DNA from: a virus
DNA: 64,000 nt
Strand: one strand, 5' to 3'
IMG/VR virus record: IMGVR_UViG_3300034190_002401
Coordinates: 1 to 64,000 of that record
The notes below the pieces were generated by a model. It did not search any database. It saw only the letters and a list, made by a program, of their open reading frames with translations, and was not told the origin of the DNA. Position 1 is the first letter of the stretch. Each line of letters opens with the position of its first letter. The position numbers and the translations under genes are program-made. Below are positions 10,794-19,287 of the stretch, in pieces.

Positions 10794-11132
10794 TTGCATA
10801 GCCTCCGCCATCTCATCAGGCTTCGGGAGGAGCGATGCTAGTTGCTCACCAGCATATGCATTGAGTTGTCTCATTTCTTCTATGGTCAGTTCCGGGTTAG
10901 TGCCTACGACCCAATTAGTGAAAGCATACGACCAGTATGCCTCTAAATCAAGAGAAACGCCAGATTCATTCACCACGAACATCGTTTGTGCCGCTTTCTG
11001 TACATCTAGATACGTTATGTCTCTTATCCACACTTCCATGATAGCCTCAGGGTCGTCCCTATCGACTTGTATCTCATGTTTGTGTTCTTCTTTATTCGTT
11101 AATATTTTCCTCTTGTTCACTACTTTCGTCAT
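10767..11132 (-). CDS. Tail assembly chaperone (G-like)
   Basis: 121 residues from ATG 11132, which lies 41 nt inside the end of the SAP-domain gene. The protein is acidic and helical (RDDPEAIMEVWIRDITYLDV; LTIEEMRQLNAYAGEQLASL), as expected for the short chaperone that coats the tape measure during tail assembly. It stops at TGA 10769-10767 just after the G6 run. No sequence family is certain; the call depends on size, position before the tape measure and the overlapping -1 frame. Confidence 0.6.
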   Translation of the reverse strand: MTKVVNKRKILTNKEEHKHEIQVDRDDPEAIMEVWIRDITYLDVQKAAQTMFVVNESGVSLDLEAYWSYAFTNWVVGTNPELTIEEMRQLNAYAGEQLASLLPKPDEMAEAMQGGFTKASN

Positions 11133-11760
11133 TGTTTGTCACTTCCTCGGTTACAGCCGCTTCTTCAGCAGGGGCATCCGACGATTCCTCAGCAGCCGTT
11201 TCTACGGGGGCTTCGGTCTCATCATCTGGTTGTGTTTCTTCGGTAATGCCTTCGTCGTCTCTCCTTAATCGGAGCACGACTTCAGCCTTAGTACCTCGAA
11301 TCGTAAGTCCTCTGTCTCTACATATGTCACGTAGTTCTGAGACAGTCATCGAATCATAATCTGTGTCTATGTTAAATGGGGAGTCGAAATTAGAAGGCAA
11401 TTCAGGCTCTTCTTCGGTTTCACCCTCTTCAGGTTGTAAGTCGCCTATGACTAGAGGCTCTTCTTCCACTTCGATTCCTGTGTCGTGTCCTGAGTCTGCA
11501 TAGTCAGTGTGGCTCAGGACTTCCTCAGCAGCATCCACCCAAGCGGGTTGCTCCTCTACCACCTCAGGAACGGCAAGAGCAGCCTTGAAAGCAGCGTCTA
11601 TGCGTGCTCTCTCCCTTGATGGTATGTGTGTGATTTCCACACCAGTCCTACTGGACATCCAAGAGAGGTAGTCCTCTTTGGAGATTCTGTTGAATCTCTT
11701 GGCTCTTTCTCTTAGTGCTGGCATCATCTTCAAAACCTCAGGAGTGGAACACAGGGTCAA
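11092..11760 (-). CDS. Acidic protein with a SAP domain
   Basis: 222 residues. Residues about 138-169 (MTVSELRDICRDRGLTIRG, then TKAEVVLRLRRD) form a SAP motif, a helix-extension-helix that usually binds DNA. The rest is strongly acidic and low complexity, with Glu/Thr/Ala-rich linkers on both sides. The start ATG 11760 lies inside the end of the tube-like protein gene and the end overlaps the chaperone. A second SAP/HeH-like segment is found in the 144-residue protein at 17193-17627, so this virion module carries two. It may be a minor tail or assembly factor; the exact role is unknown. Confidence 0.6.
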   Translation of the reverse strand: MTLCSTPEVLKMMPALRERAKRFNRISKEDYLSWMSSRTGVEITHIPSRERARIDAAFKAALAVPEVVEEQPAWVDAAEEVLSHTDYADSGHDTGIEVEEEPLVIGDLQPEEGETEEEPELPSNFDSPFNIDTDYDSMTVSELRDICRDRGLTIRGTKAEVVLRLRRDDEGITEETQPDDETEAPVETAAEESSDAPAEEAAVTEEVTNNDESSEQEENINE

Positions 11761-13978
11761 TCGTTATGACCTTGATTGACTTAGGCATTATCTTCAGCAT
11801 GCTCCTTATCGGCCCTTTGTCCTCAGGTATGGGCAGTGGTGCTTCTGTAATGAAGTAGTCATCAATTAGAATCTCTATGGTCTCTTTAGTGCCACTACCG
11901 CCTTGTTTGACGAATGATAGGCGTATCATGTCAGCGTCAGTGGTGTCTGTGGTGGTGTCATCGAAGTTGTCTATGCTCCTTCTCATGTTGTGGTAGAACA
12001 ACGGGTCGTCTACTATTATCTCCATCTCCATGTCATATTCTGTCTTACCAGCGACGGATATGGTCGGGTTTCTAGTGCCTGCGTATGGTACTTGGTCGGT
12101 CTCCGAGTCAGCGACGTTAGCACCTGTGATGGTGTAGAACTGCTGCACTCCGGTGCTTCCGTTGAGTTGGAAACTGACGACTTGACCAAGGGTAGTGCCC
12201 TTGACCCTCATCGTGCCGTTGTAGAACATGAATGGCTTCTGAGTCCTCTTGGCTATGCCGGACTCCTTCCTCTTGACCTCGGTGTTTGCCGTATCCTCGA
12301 AGAGCCTGTGTGCGTCGTACCTGTCACCTTCGTTTGAGGTCTCTAATCTCCCAGTGTCTGTGTAGCATAGAGCAGCGTCGAAGTTCACTGTCATTTTTAA
12401 GGCAGCATCAGTATCAGCCTTGAGTGAGAAATCCTTCACCTTGCATCCACGGAAGACACGTGTGAGTTGCTTGGAATCACCAGCACTACCATCAACGACC
12501 TCTGTCGTTGCTGTGCCTGCTCCTACACCTGTGTCGTTTCTCCTGATGCTGACCTCCATGGCGAAGGATGGTAGGTTGGTTCTGGAGTAGATGAGTTTCT
12601 CAATCGGATTCTCTAATGTACCGAAAGTACCAGCAGTTGAACTGGCCGCTGTAGTTAGGAGGTTCGGGCTGCCGTTAGAACCGTCAGCCATGAACCTACA
12701 GAAGTAGATGTCCATGTCTGTGTCATGGTGGAAGTTGAAGGGGTCATCGACCCATATCTTGCCGTTGTTTATGGCTACTATCCTTCTTATCTCGGTCTTG
12801 ATGGCCTTGCTTATGACGCTATCAGCGCCCTGTGCTGGCCAAGTGCCGTCGCTTGCTGTCTCCCTGTGAGTGTGTACGTCTGTAGTGTTGAACTCAGGGA
12901 TTATCACATAGTCTCCTGCTGCTGGCGGTTCGTTGTCGCTCGCACCTAGTTCGCTGACGGCAGTGCCAGTGAAAGCGAAGTAGGAGTCACCGGGCGAGAT
13001 AGGACCATCGGTCTCTAGGCTTGTTGTAGTGCTTGTAGGGCCACACAAAGCAGATGGACTGAAAGCGAGTGTGTCTGCTGTCGTCAACGCAACCTTAGTG
13101 CCACCCTCCTCGAATCTCATTGTGCTGTCTGCTCCGTTATTGACAACAGCAGTCAATCTACCCACGTATGTCCCGTCGCTCTTGAAGAGTGCATCACCAG
13201 CGGCGACTGTTTCAATTGCGCCGTCTAATGGAATTACAGTAGCAGTTCCTGCTGCGATAGTGCTTTCTACTTTACCGGTTATGGCTGTGAGTGGTAGTTT
13301 GGCCACCTCATGACCTAGTGCGTAGTAGAACCAGCGACCGTTGTGTATGTTGCACTCGAAAGAGCCGCCTGTGTTGATGAACCTGCCCGGAGTCTGTACT
13401 GCTACGTCTCGACCTAGACCGACCACGTGGTATCTCTTCAGGTCCACGACGGTCTCAGGTAGAGCCACAGTGCCTACCAGTCCCACGAACTGGTCAGTGA
13501 GAACCCTCTCAGCAGCAGCGTTGGCGTTGGCTGCGTGAGCCATGGATGTGTCCATGCTGGGGGTCTTGAACGGTAGTATGTGCAGAGCACCTGAGTCTGA
13601 CGTTATGTTACCATCGCTGTGGTTTGTCAGCAGATGTGGGGATATGGTGAGTTCAGTGTCGGATTGAGCGACTATGGTGTACACCCTGCCGGATTCGCTG
13701 TAGTTGTCATTCGCATCCCAAGGACTGCCATCCAGACCGCTGAAGACGAGTTGACTGCCGACCAGCATGCCTCTTGGAAAGGCAATCTTGGCGCTGTCTA
13801 TCGGTGCTCCCGATGTGCCACCACTGAACATGATGACGCTTGTGTCCTTGATTTTGTCTCTTGTACCGGACTTGGCGATGAACCTAACAGTGCCGAATGC
13901 ATTGTGCTCTATTGTGACTCCTGACTCGTGACCGAACGTGATTTCAGTCAGGTCTCCACGATAAACTGTTGACGGCAT
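11738..13978 (-). CDS. Probable major tail (tube) protein
   Basis: 746 residues, ATG 13978 preceded by a good ribosome binding site (GAGGTGAG). Beta-rich with many Thr/Asp/Gly, and a C-terminal region (about 560-746) with VSFQLNGSTGVQQFYTITG and later QGGSGTKETIEILIDDYF, consistent with a tail tube type beta sandwich. It is much longer than a simple tube protein, so the N-terminal 500 residues may be decoration domains. It sits between the tail terminator-like gene and the tail chaperones, the usual place of the major tail protein. A contractile sheath is the main alternative, but no separate tube gene is seen beside it. Confidence 0.5.
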   Translation of the reverse strand: MPSTVYRGDLTEITFGHESGVTIEHNAFGTVRFIAKSGTRDKIKDTSVIMFSGGTSGAPIDSAKIAFPRGMLVGSQLVFSGLDGSPWDANDNYSESGRVYTIVAQSDTELTISPHLLTNHSDGNITSDSGALHILPFKTPSMDTSMAHAANANAAAERVLTDQFVGLVGTVALPETVVDLKRYHVVGLGRDVAVQTPGRFINTGGSFECNIHNGRWFYYALGHEVAKLPLTAITGKVESTIAAGTATVIPLDGAIETVAAGDALFKSDGTYVGRLTAVVNNGADSTMRFEEGGTKVALTTADTLAFSPSALCGPTSTTTSLETDGPISPGDSYFAFTGTAVSELGASDNEPPAAGDYVIIPEFNTTDVHTHRETASDGTWPAQGADSVISKAIKTEIRRIVAINNGKIWVDDPFNFHHDTDMDIYFCRFMADGSNGSPNLLTTAASSTAGTFGTLENPIEKLIYSRTNLPSFAMEVSIRRNDTGVGAGTATTEVVDGSAGDSKQLTRVFRGCKVKDFSLKADTDAALKMTVNFDAALCYTDTGRLETSNEGDRYDAHRLFEDTANTEVKRKESGIAKRTQKPFMFYNGTMRVKGTTLGQVVSFQLNGSTGVQQFYTITGANVADSETDQVPYAGTRNPTISVAGKTEYDMEMEIIVDDPLFYHNMRRSIDNFDDTTTDTTDADMIRLSFVKQGGSGTKETIEILIDDYFITEAPLPIPEDKGPIRSMLKIMPKSIKVITIDPVFHS

Positions 13979-13992
13979 GGCTCTCTCTCACC

Positions 13993-14442
13993 TCATGGGA
14001 TTAACTCTGCAAAGATAACAACTTCTATCTGAAAGGTCGTTCTGAACAACATTTTGCTCCTATCGGACAAATCCGTCCGTGTTTTGAACACGAGTCTGTC
14101 ATAGTTCTCACCGTCTCCTTTGCGCTTGGTGTGGATTGCTCTTCTTATCTCATTCTCCATGAGTTGCAAGTGCTTTCTGCTTCTCATGGTTCTCGCATCC
14201 AACGTGATATTTATCCTAGTGGTAACGAAGTCATACAATAGTTCCGGTGTCTCTTCGTTGTGTGCCGTCTCGAAGACCATGATGTAGTCGTGGTTCTTCA
14301 TGTCTAGCCTCTTTCCACGCTCTGGCCCTACATCGGCTATGTCTATGATGATAGGCTTGTAGTTGCCCGTATTGCCCCTGTTCCAATTGTCTCTTAAGAC
14401 AGCGAGAACAGCGTCTATGCCCTCTAGGAAGGTCGCTACCAT
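13993..14442 (-). CDS. Tail terminator/completion protein (predicted)
   Basis: 149 residues, alpha/beta, with the pattern of tail completion proteins: an N-terminal helix (FLEGIDAVLAVLRDNWNRG), then a strand-rich core (KPIIIDIADVG; HDYIMVFETA; TTRINITLDARTMRSRKH) and a closing strand FQIEVVIFAEL. Size and position, one gene upstream of the tube-like protein, fit a tail terminator. Its ATG overlaps the stop of the 113-residue gene. No motif is diagnostic. Confidence 0.5.
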   Translation of the reverse strand: MVATFLEGIDAVLAVLRDNWNRGNTGNYKPIIIDIADVGPERGKRLDMKNHDYIMVFETAHNEETPELLYDFVTTRINITLDARTMRSRKHLQLMENEIRRAIHTKRKGDGENYDRLVFKTRTDLSDRSKMLFRTTFQIEVVIFAELIP

Positions 14443-14783
14443 CAGTTCCTCACCTCGGCAATCGGTAGCAGTTTGCCGCCTCTGTAGTTGAAGTTGTGCT
14501 CCCTCATCTCAGGGTTTCCCTCTGTGAGCATCCTCTCATCCACTCTCTTCATCACCTTGTCTATGATTTCCTGTGATGCCGGTAGACCTGTCTTGGTGAC
14601 TGTGATTAGACCCTCGTCATTGGTCAGACCCTCGGACATCATCTCCTCCCTCTCCTTCCTCGTTCTGAGGTTGGATGGATTCTTCGTGAAGTAGTTGAGT
14701 AGTTCTGCTTGGTTCGCTATGTTCTCAGAAAAGGTGTCCCTGACTCTACCTCGCATCTCATCTCCTGCGTCGTACTTGGTCAT
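14442..14783 (-). CDS. Small head-tail region protein, unknown
   Basis: 113 residues, charged and helical, with a stretch rich in Arg/Glu (NLRTRKEREEMMSEG) and a C-terminal NYRGGKLLPIAEV. It starts within the last codons of the connector gene (4-nt ATGA overlap) and overlaps the tail terminator at its end. Position suggests a head closure or neck protein; I do not recognise the family. Confidence 0.55.
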   Translation of the reverse strand: MTKYDAGDEMRGRVRDTFSENIANQAELLNYFTKNPSNLRTRKEREEMMSEGLTNDEGLITVTKTGLPASQEIIDKVMKRVDERMLTEGNPEMREHNFNYRGGKLLPIAEVRN

Positions 14784-16375
14784 AGGAAACTTACCACCTC
14801 TTTGTAGCGTGGCATGGTGTTCTCTATGTCCATCTTGTACATCTGTATCTTCGATGCGAGGTCCACGTTCTGCGTTCCCTCAGGTATGAGTACGCTCCTG
14901 TCGTCACTCATGAGTAGGTCTATGGCTACCATCTTGGTGCACATGTCCTCTATCGCCTTCTCAAGATACCTCTCTCCGTAGATGTAGGATACCTTGACTG
15001 CGTTCCACTCGAAGAACGGGTATGAGTTGTTGAAGTATATGATTCCCATCTCAGGGTCTAGCCAGAAGTCACGTAGCCTGCCACCGTCTCCACTGCTTCC
15101 GTGCAGGTCAACATCCATCCTCTTCTGTGTCAGTGTGCCACTGATGTCTGTGAGAGCACTACCCACCACGCTGACGCATCCTGTGAATGAGGATGCTGTC
15201 TTGCCTGTGTATCTGATTACGGTGTCACCCACCCCAAACACACCAGAGTCTGCGAAGTCAGCAGTAGCATCTACAGTGGAGTCGTCGCTTGTGGATGTGA
15301 CATTGACAGTATCGCTGCTCAGACTGGCGAAAGTGCAGGTGTGGCTATGCGTGTCCTCTACAGTCACATTGGAATTAGTAGAGGCAATTGTGCATGATTC
15401 ACCCCCCTTTATCGGTCTCATACTGGTTATCTTTACAATACCAGTGCCTAAATCGGCGTTAGCAGTAGCGAGGAACTCATTGTGCACTGCCACGTTAGAG
15501 GTGCTTCCCTCTAATGTGAATGCAGGTGAGAAATCCACTCCTGCCTTTCCAACTCTGTCTTCCTTGTTGATTAGGTCAGCGAGGTTCTGTGCTGTGGTGG
15601 TGCTATCGAAATCTGCTCTCCACTGATTGGATGCAGTGCCCATAGTGAGAACCGCTACTGAGGCAGTGCTGTTTCCGGGGCATAGAACGATAGAACCTGT
15701 TAGTGAGTTGACGCTATCTGGGATATGGACTCTGGCTTCTGCTGCTCCTATCTCTCGATAGTCATCACCCTGCCATAGTTCCAAACGCAATATCTGCTGC
15801 ACGTTCCTGTACAGTAGAGGTGTAGTGCCTACGTAGTCCGTGTAGTATCGTCGCCTGTATGGTTTGTATGTGTCGAAGTTGATGTACTCGGCAGTGACTA
15901 GGTTCGGTCTCCATGAGTTGTGTGTTATGTTGTCTATCTTGTCCTGCATGCGTCTGATGATAGCATCGACCTTATCCTTGGTGAGACCTCGTGTTCTGCC
16001 GTTGGTGAATGATGCCTTGTTCTGAATGTAGCCGTTGTCAGTGGTCTCGTAAAGACCCGGATTGATGGCAGAAGAGAATGCCAGTCTGACACCACTGGCC
16101 GTTGATGTGATTGCAGTGATGTCCCTATCTACACCCATAGGGTCTGCATCTGAGTATAGTAGAAGTGTGTCACCGACTGAGAAGCCGATGTTCCTGTAGT
16201 CTGCCCCTGTCACGAATACGGCGTTAGCCTCTGCATTGGCTGACATCAAGACTGCTTCTTGCGGTCCTATGTCTAGTAGGTCTGCTACTTTCTGTGCTGT
16301 GGTGTATACAATCGCAGTGGGGTCGAGAGGCCTTGTCTCTGCCTCACCGGGACTGAACACCTGTGGCATTACCAC
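14780..16375 (-). CDS. Head-tail connector/adaptor with inserted beta domain (predicted)
   Basis: 531 residues. The ends look like a gp6-type connector: an N-terminal helix YTTAQKVADLLDIG, a middle RDEDK-rich segment (LTKDKVDAIIRRMQDKIDNI) and a C-terminal helical part (YLEKAIEDMCTKMVAIDLLM). Between them, roughly residues 215-400, is a Ser/Thr/Asn-rich beta region that looks like an insertion and makes the protein several times longer than usual connectors. It follows the capsid genes and precedes the neck and tail genes. The insertion could be exposed at the head-tail joint. Confidence 0.55.
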   Translation of the reverse strand: MVMPQVFSPGEAETRPLDPTAIVYTTAQKVADLLDIGPQEAVLMSANAEANAVFVTGADYRNIGFSVGDTLLLYSDADPMGVDRDITAITSTASGVRLAFSSAINPGLYETTDNGYIQNKASFTNGRTRGLTKDKVDAIIRRMQDKIDNITHNSWRPNLVTAEYINFDTYKPYRRRYYTDYVGTTPLLYRNVQQILRLELWQGDDYREIGAAEARVHIPDSVNSLTGSIVLCPGNSTASVAVLTMGTASNQWRADFDSTTTAQNLADLINKEDRVGKAGVDFSPAFTLEGSTSNVAVHNEFLATANADLGTGIVKITSMRPIKGGESCTIASTNSNVTVEDTHSHTCTFASLSSDTVNVTSTSDDSTVDATADFADSGVFGVGDTVIRYTGKTASSFTGCVSVVGSALTDISGTLTQKRMDVDLHGSSGDGGRLRDFWLDPEMGIIYFNNSYPFFEWNAVKVSYIYGERYLEKAIEDMCTKMVAIDLLMSDDRSVLIPEGTQNVDLASKIQMYKMDIENTMPRYKEVVSFL

Positions 16376-16668
16376 CGGGCCTCCTCATTTCTGTGGCCCA
16401 TGTTGTACTCCATCGGTTTCTTGCAAGAACTGCACTTCTCCACGAACATAAAGTGAAGCAGACCACAGTGCTTGCACCGTGTCCCTGCACCTATGTTGAG
16501 TATGTCGCTTATGTCCTCGACTCTCTTGTTCTGCTTGCTGACTGTGCCAGCAAGGGGCTTGTCTGTGTTGAACACAGAACCCATGTCAAGGGATTCGGCC
16601 AATCTGACGTTCTGCTTCTGTGCACGCTCTATGTCAGTGAGTTCAAGAGTTTGTATATCGAAACCCAT
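16369..16668 (-). CDS. Zinc-ribbon protein of the head module
   Basis: 99 residues. The C-terminal half has one zinc ribbon, C-x2-C (CKHC) and C-x2-C (CSSC) separated by 11 residues (GLLHFMFVEK between). The N-terminal half is helical and charged. It overlaps the start of the connector gene. Small zinc ribbons recur across this genome and may serve in virion assembly or in RNA/DNA contacts; no specific role can be given. Confidence 0.6.
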   Translation of the reverse strand: MGFDIQTLELTDIERAQKQNVRLAESLDMGSVFNTDKPLAGTVSKQNKRVEDISDILNIGAGTRCKHCGLLHFMFVEKCSSCKKPMEYNMGHRNEEARW

Positions 16669-16683
16669 TCATATCCCTCACCA

Positions 16684-16857
16684 TCAACTCGTTGTCACAA
16701 ATATATACACGTTACCCAGAATCGTATGCGGGTCAACTGCCACAGGTGCGTTACTGCCTATAGCAGCAACCACTGCGTTCTGTATCGTCGTCTTCGCACT
16801 ACTGCTGTTGAAGTCAGTAGGAGCGAACGGTCCAAGTATCGTAAGTGTCTTTGCCAT
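16684..16857 (-). CDS. 57-residue head-module protein
   Basis: Read directly: ATG at 16857, TGA at 16686-16684, fitting tightly between its neighbours. The product begins MAKTLTILGPFAPTDFNSSS and ends NVYIFVTTS, containing a helix (AKTTIQNAVVAAIGSN). It fills what would otherwise be a 200-nt gap in a packed operon, and composition matches adjacent genes. Function unknown; possibly a small capsid-associated protein. Confidence 0.6.
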   Translation of the reverse strand: MAKTLTILGPFAPTDFNSSSAKTTIQNAVVAAIGSNAPVAVDPHTILGNVYIFVTTS

Positions 16858-16870
16858 CTAGGTCACCGCC

Positions 16871-17188
16871 TCAATTGCGGCGGCCTATTGCTAAGAACGT
16901 ACCTGCTGCTGTAGTCTCACCGGCCAAGACTGGTGCAATCGTGATGGTTGTTCCACTGTAGATTGCCGTGTCAAGGTTCGATGCAGTCACTGCTGCGTAG
17001 GATGTGCCGTTTGCTATGTCCACATCCTGATGCTTTGCAGTCTGAACCGCTGATGGGTTGACTATTACTGCGTCGATGCTTGCTAGTAAGCCGCCTAGTG
17101 CTATTGATGTGTCACCTGCTGCATATGAGCCGGTTACAATCATTCTGTCTCCAAATACTGTTGGTCTGTTATCTATTGTTACTGCCAT
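16871..17188 (-). CDS. Small virion protein, unknown
   Basis: 105 residues, rich in Ala, Thr, Val and Ile with alternating strands (TVFGDRMIVTGSYAAGDTSI; AVTASNLDTAIYSGTTITIA). Such sequences are typical of head decoration or fibre proteins. It lies between the HeH-like protein and the 57-residue gene just downstream of the capsid genes. No family recognised. Confidence 0.55.
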   Translation of the reverse strand: MAVTIDNRPTVFGDRMIVTGSYAAGDTSIALGGLLASIDAVIVNPSAVQTAKHQDVDIANGTSYAAVTASNLDTAIYSGTTITIAPVLAGETTAAGTFLAIGRRN

Positions 17189-17192
17189 TCTT

Positions 17193-17627
17193 TTATTCCT
17201 CCGTTATTTCTGTTGCCGTCTCTTCGACTACTGCCTCTTCGACCGCTTCCTCAACCACTTCTTCCACAACTGGCTCTTCGGCTATCTCTTCGACAACCGG
17301 CTCAGGTGCGGGTGGGTTTAGAATTGTATCGACTTCTGCTAGTAGTTGGGTCTTGGTTTGGTAGACCCTACCGACAGTTCCGCCGTTTGCTCTTATCCAG
17401 TCTATGATGTCGGCTCTGCGCCATCCATCGTCAGGTAGACCGTCACCACCAGCATCGGTAGTGGGGGCTTCGTCTCCTTCCACCCTCCATACCGCTGCTG
17501 GTAGTTGTCTTCTGTACTGGTCTACCCATGCTTGGGATTTTTCTTGCGGAACCATCCTAACAAACTCAGCGCCATTGTCAGGAGAGTTCCTCCTGAAATG
17601 AGGGCCGAGAAAAGTTACGGTTGGCAA
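17193..17627 (-). CDS. Small HeH/SAP-like protein with acidic tail
   Basis: 144 residues. The N-terminus starts with strand-like TVTFLGPHF; residues about 64-100 (DDGWRRADIIDWIRANGG and the following helix KTQLLAEVDTIL) look like a HeH/SAP-like helix-extension-helix. The last 45 residues are a Glu/Val repeat (EEPVVEEVVEEAVEEAVVEE), strongly acidic. Similar SAP-type plus acidic layout is seen in the 222-residue protein at 11092-11760. Possibly a head completion factor. Confidence 0.55.
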   Translation of the reverse strand: MPTVTFLGPHFRRNSPDNGAEFVRMVPQEKSQAWVDQYRRQLPAAVWRVEGDEAPTTDAGGDGLPDDGWRRADIIDWIRANGGTVGRVYQTKTQLLAEVDTILNPPAPEPVVEEIAEEPVVEEVVEEAVEEAVVEETATEITEE

Positions 17628-17638
17628 CTATAACCACC

Positions 17639-18115
17639 TCAGGCGAGCACCAATAGTGATATCTGTACTGCGTCAACTATTGCTTCTGCATGAAGTGCTA
17701 GTGCTGGTAGAGAGCCACCTGTTTTTGCTGGTGCGCTGCTTCCGTTGTCAACTCCAGTGTCTGTGAAGGACAGTGATAGCGTCTTGTCTGCCGTTGGCAT
17801 GACTGTTCCGAGAACTGCCACGATTTTGTCAACGCCTTCTGTGAAGATTAGAACTTCTTCATCTGCTGTCTCCAAGTCCAGTTGGAGAGTTAGCAGCCTT
17901 AGACCGCCTTCTGCTGCACCATCTGTGTTGTTGGCTGCGAAGGTGCTCATGTCAGTACCACCGGGGTAGGTACTTCCATATCCTTTCAACCACTCAGTGC
18001 TGTCCACTAGAGTTCCTGTTCTCATGTCTAGGTCTAGTAGGAAACTAACATCCGTTATGTCTCCGTCATCTGCTTTCACCGTTATTCCGCCACTGCTTGC
18101 TGTAAATACTGTCAT
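17639..18115 (-). CDS. Probable capsid decoration/stabilisation protein
   Basis: 158 residues, beta-rich, immediately downstream of the major capsid protein with a 30-nt gap. Contains ITVKADDGDITDVSFLLDL near the start and ends with a hydrophobic strand (IVDAVQISLLVLA). Gene size and placement next to the capsid protein match decoration or head-fibre proteins. There is a good ribosome binding site (AAAGGAGGAAAAAA) before its ATG. Function inferred from position only. Confidence 0.5.
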   Translation of the reverse strand: MTVFTASSGGITVKADDGDITDVSFLLDLDMRTGTLVDSTEWLKGYGSTYPGGTDMSTFAANNTDGAAEGGLRLLTLQLDLETADEEVLIFTEGVDKIVAVLGTVMPTADKTLSLSFTDTGVDNGSSAPAKTGGSLPALALHAEAIVDAVQISLLVLA

Positions 18116-18145
18116 ATTTTTTTCCTCCTTTTATCTCCAACTGAC

Positions 18146-19285
18146 TCACTTAAGGTCTCTGATGCTCCCTTGTCCTCCGAAGAAAGTGGTCCAAAGTTCT
18201 CCCATGGTCCTGTACATTCCCTCTTGTCCTAGTCTGTTGATTGCGAATGGGTCACCAGTCTCAATTCCACTCTCGTAGTATTGTGTTGGTATCGCCGTGC
18301 TGAAGTACATGTAATCAGTGTCTAGGAAGTACATCCTGCTGATTGTGTCTGGTTTGACATCCTTGGAAGGAATGATTGGGACTCCGTTGTAGGTTGCTAC
18401 TACGAATCCGGCTTCCATTCCGGGTACACCCTTGACACCGTTGTAGGTCGGGGTGACTCTCTTCTCTTCCATGAACCTCTGCTGGGACTGTAGCAGTTGC
18501 TGTAGTCTCATTAGAGTGTCATATCCAGTTAGCATGACTTTCGGGTTTCCACCACGTATCCATACTTTCTGGAATAGGTCGTCTAGTTGGTCTAGGCTTA
18601 GAACCCTGTCAGTTGCACCGGTGTCTGCGTTTACCTCTGCGTATGACCAAGAGTTAGCACTGCCATCTCTGTTGATGGAGTAGATGTCCTCTCTGCCAGC
18701 AGTGTAGTGAGTTCCGGCTGTCATTCCACTCGAATCACCAGTGGTCACTCTGTCGATGGACTCGAAGCCGTTGTCTGCTGTCGTGTCCACGTCTAGTAGT
18801 AGCATCTTGTTGGTCATCTCTGCGTGGTGCTTGCCCATCTCTTCTTTCAGGACCGAGCGTATGTCGCCCATTCCGTCATCCTTGTCAGCAAGGAAGATAG
18901 CAGTCTCGGACATGTCGAACGTGTGAACGACCGTCTTTGGTTTTGCAGCCACGTGCTGGAAGGTAGGCTTCACTGTGTCTGGTAGAGTTGCATTCTCTGC
19001 AACACCACCGTGGACTGCGCCTCCGTTGGGCTTGTCAGTGAGTACTCTCCATCCTGACCTGTCCCAAGGTCTCTTTGGTAGTATGCTGAATGCGTTGAAC
19101 TCTTGGTTCAACTGCGACCATACTTTGCGTCCGTAGATTGCGTTGTATGTTCCACCGGTGGTGGACAACATTGGTGCGTCTGCTTTCAATAATTCACTAC
19201 CGGAGTAGGAGTAACCCATCGAGTTACCTGCTCCGTAGTAGTATCTTTCCATATCTGTTACTGTTCTTATGTAGTTTCTTGCCAT
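18146..19285 (-). CDS. Major capsid protein (HK97 fold)
   Basis: 379 residues. The pattern fits HK97-like capsid proteins: a helical N-terminal arm, a middle spine helix region (MGDIRSVLKEEMGKHHAEMT), a domain with DLFQKVWIRGGNPKVMLTGY, then a P-domain like strand and loop (GMEAGFVVATYNGVPIIPSK) and ending in MYFLDTDYMYFSTAIPTQYY. It lies directly after the protease/scaffold gene (2-nt gap) and before the small head genes, the canonical order. The N-terminal arm may be cleaved by the protease. Forms the icosahedral shell. Confidence 0.85.
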   Translation of the reverse strand: MARNYIRTVTDMERYYYGAGNSMGYSYSGSELLKADAPMLSTTGGTYNAIYGRKVWSQLNQEFNAFSILPKRPWDRSGWRVLTDKPNGGAVHGGVAENATLPDTVKPTFQHVAAKPKTVVHTFDMSETAIFLADKDDGMGDIRSVLKEEMGKHHAEMTNKMLLLDVDTTADNGFESIDRVTTGDSSGMTAGTHYTAGREDIYSINRDGSANSWSYAEVNADTGATDRVLSLDQLDDLFQKVWIRGGNPKVMLTGYDTLMRLQQLLQSQQRFMEEKRVTPTYNGVKGVPGMEAGFVVATYNGVPIIPSKDVKPDTISRMYFLDTDYMYFSTAIPTQYYESGIETGDPFAINRLGQEGMYRTMGELWTTFFGGQGSIRDLK

Positions 19286-19287
19286 TC

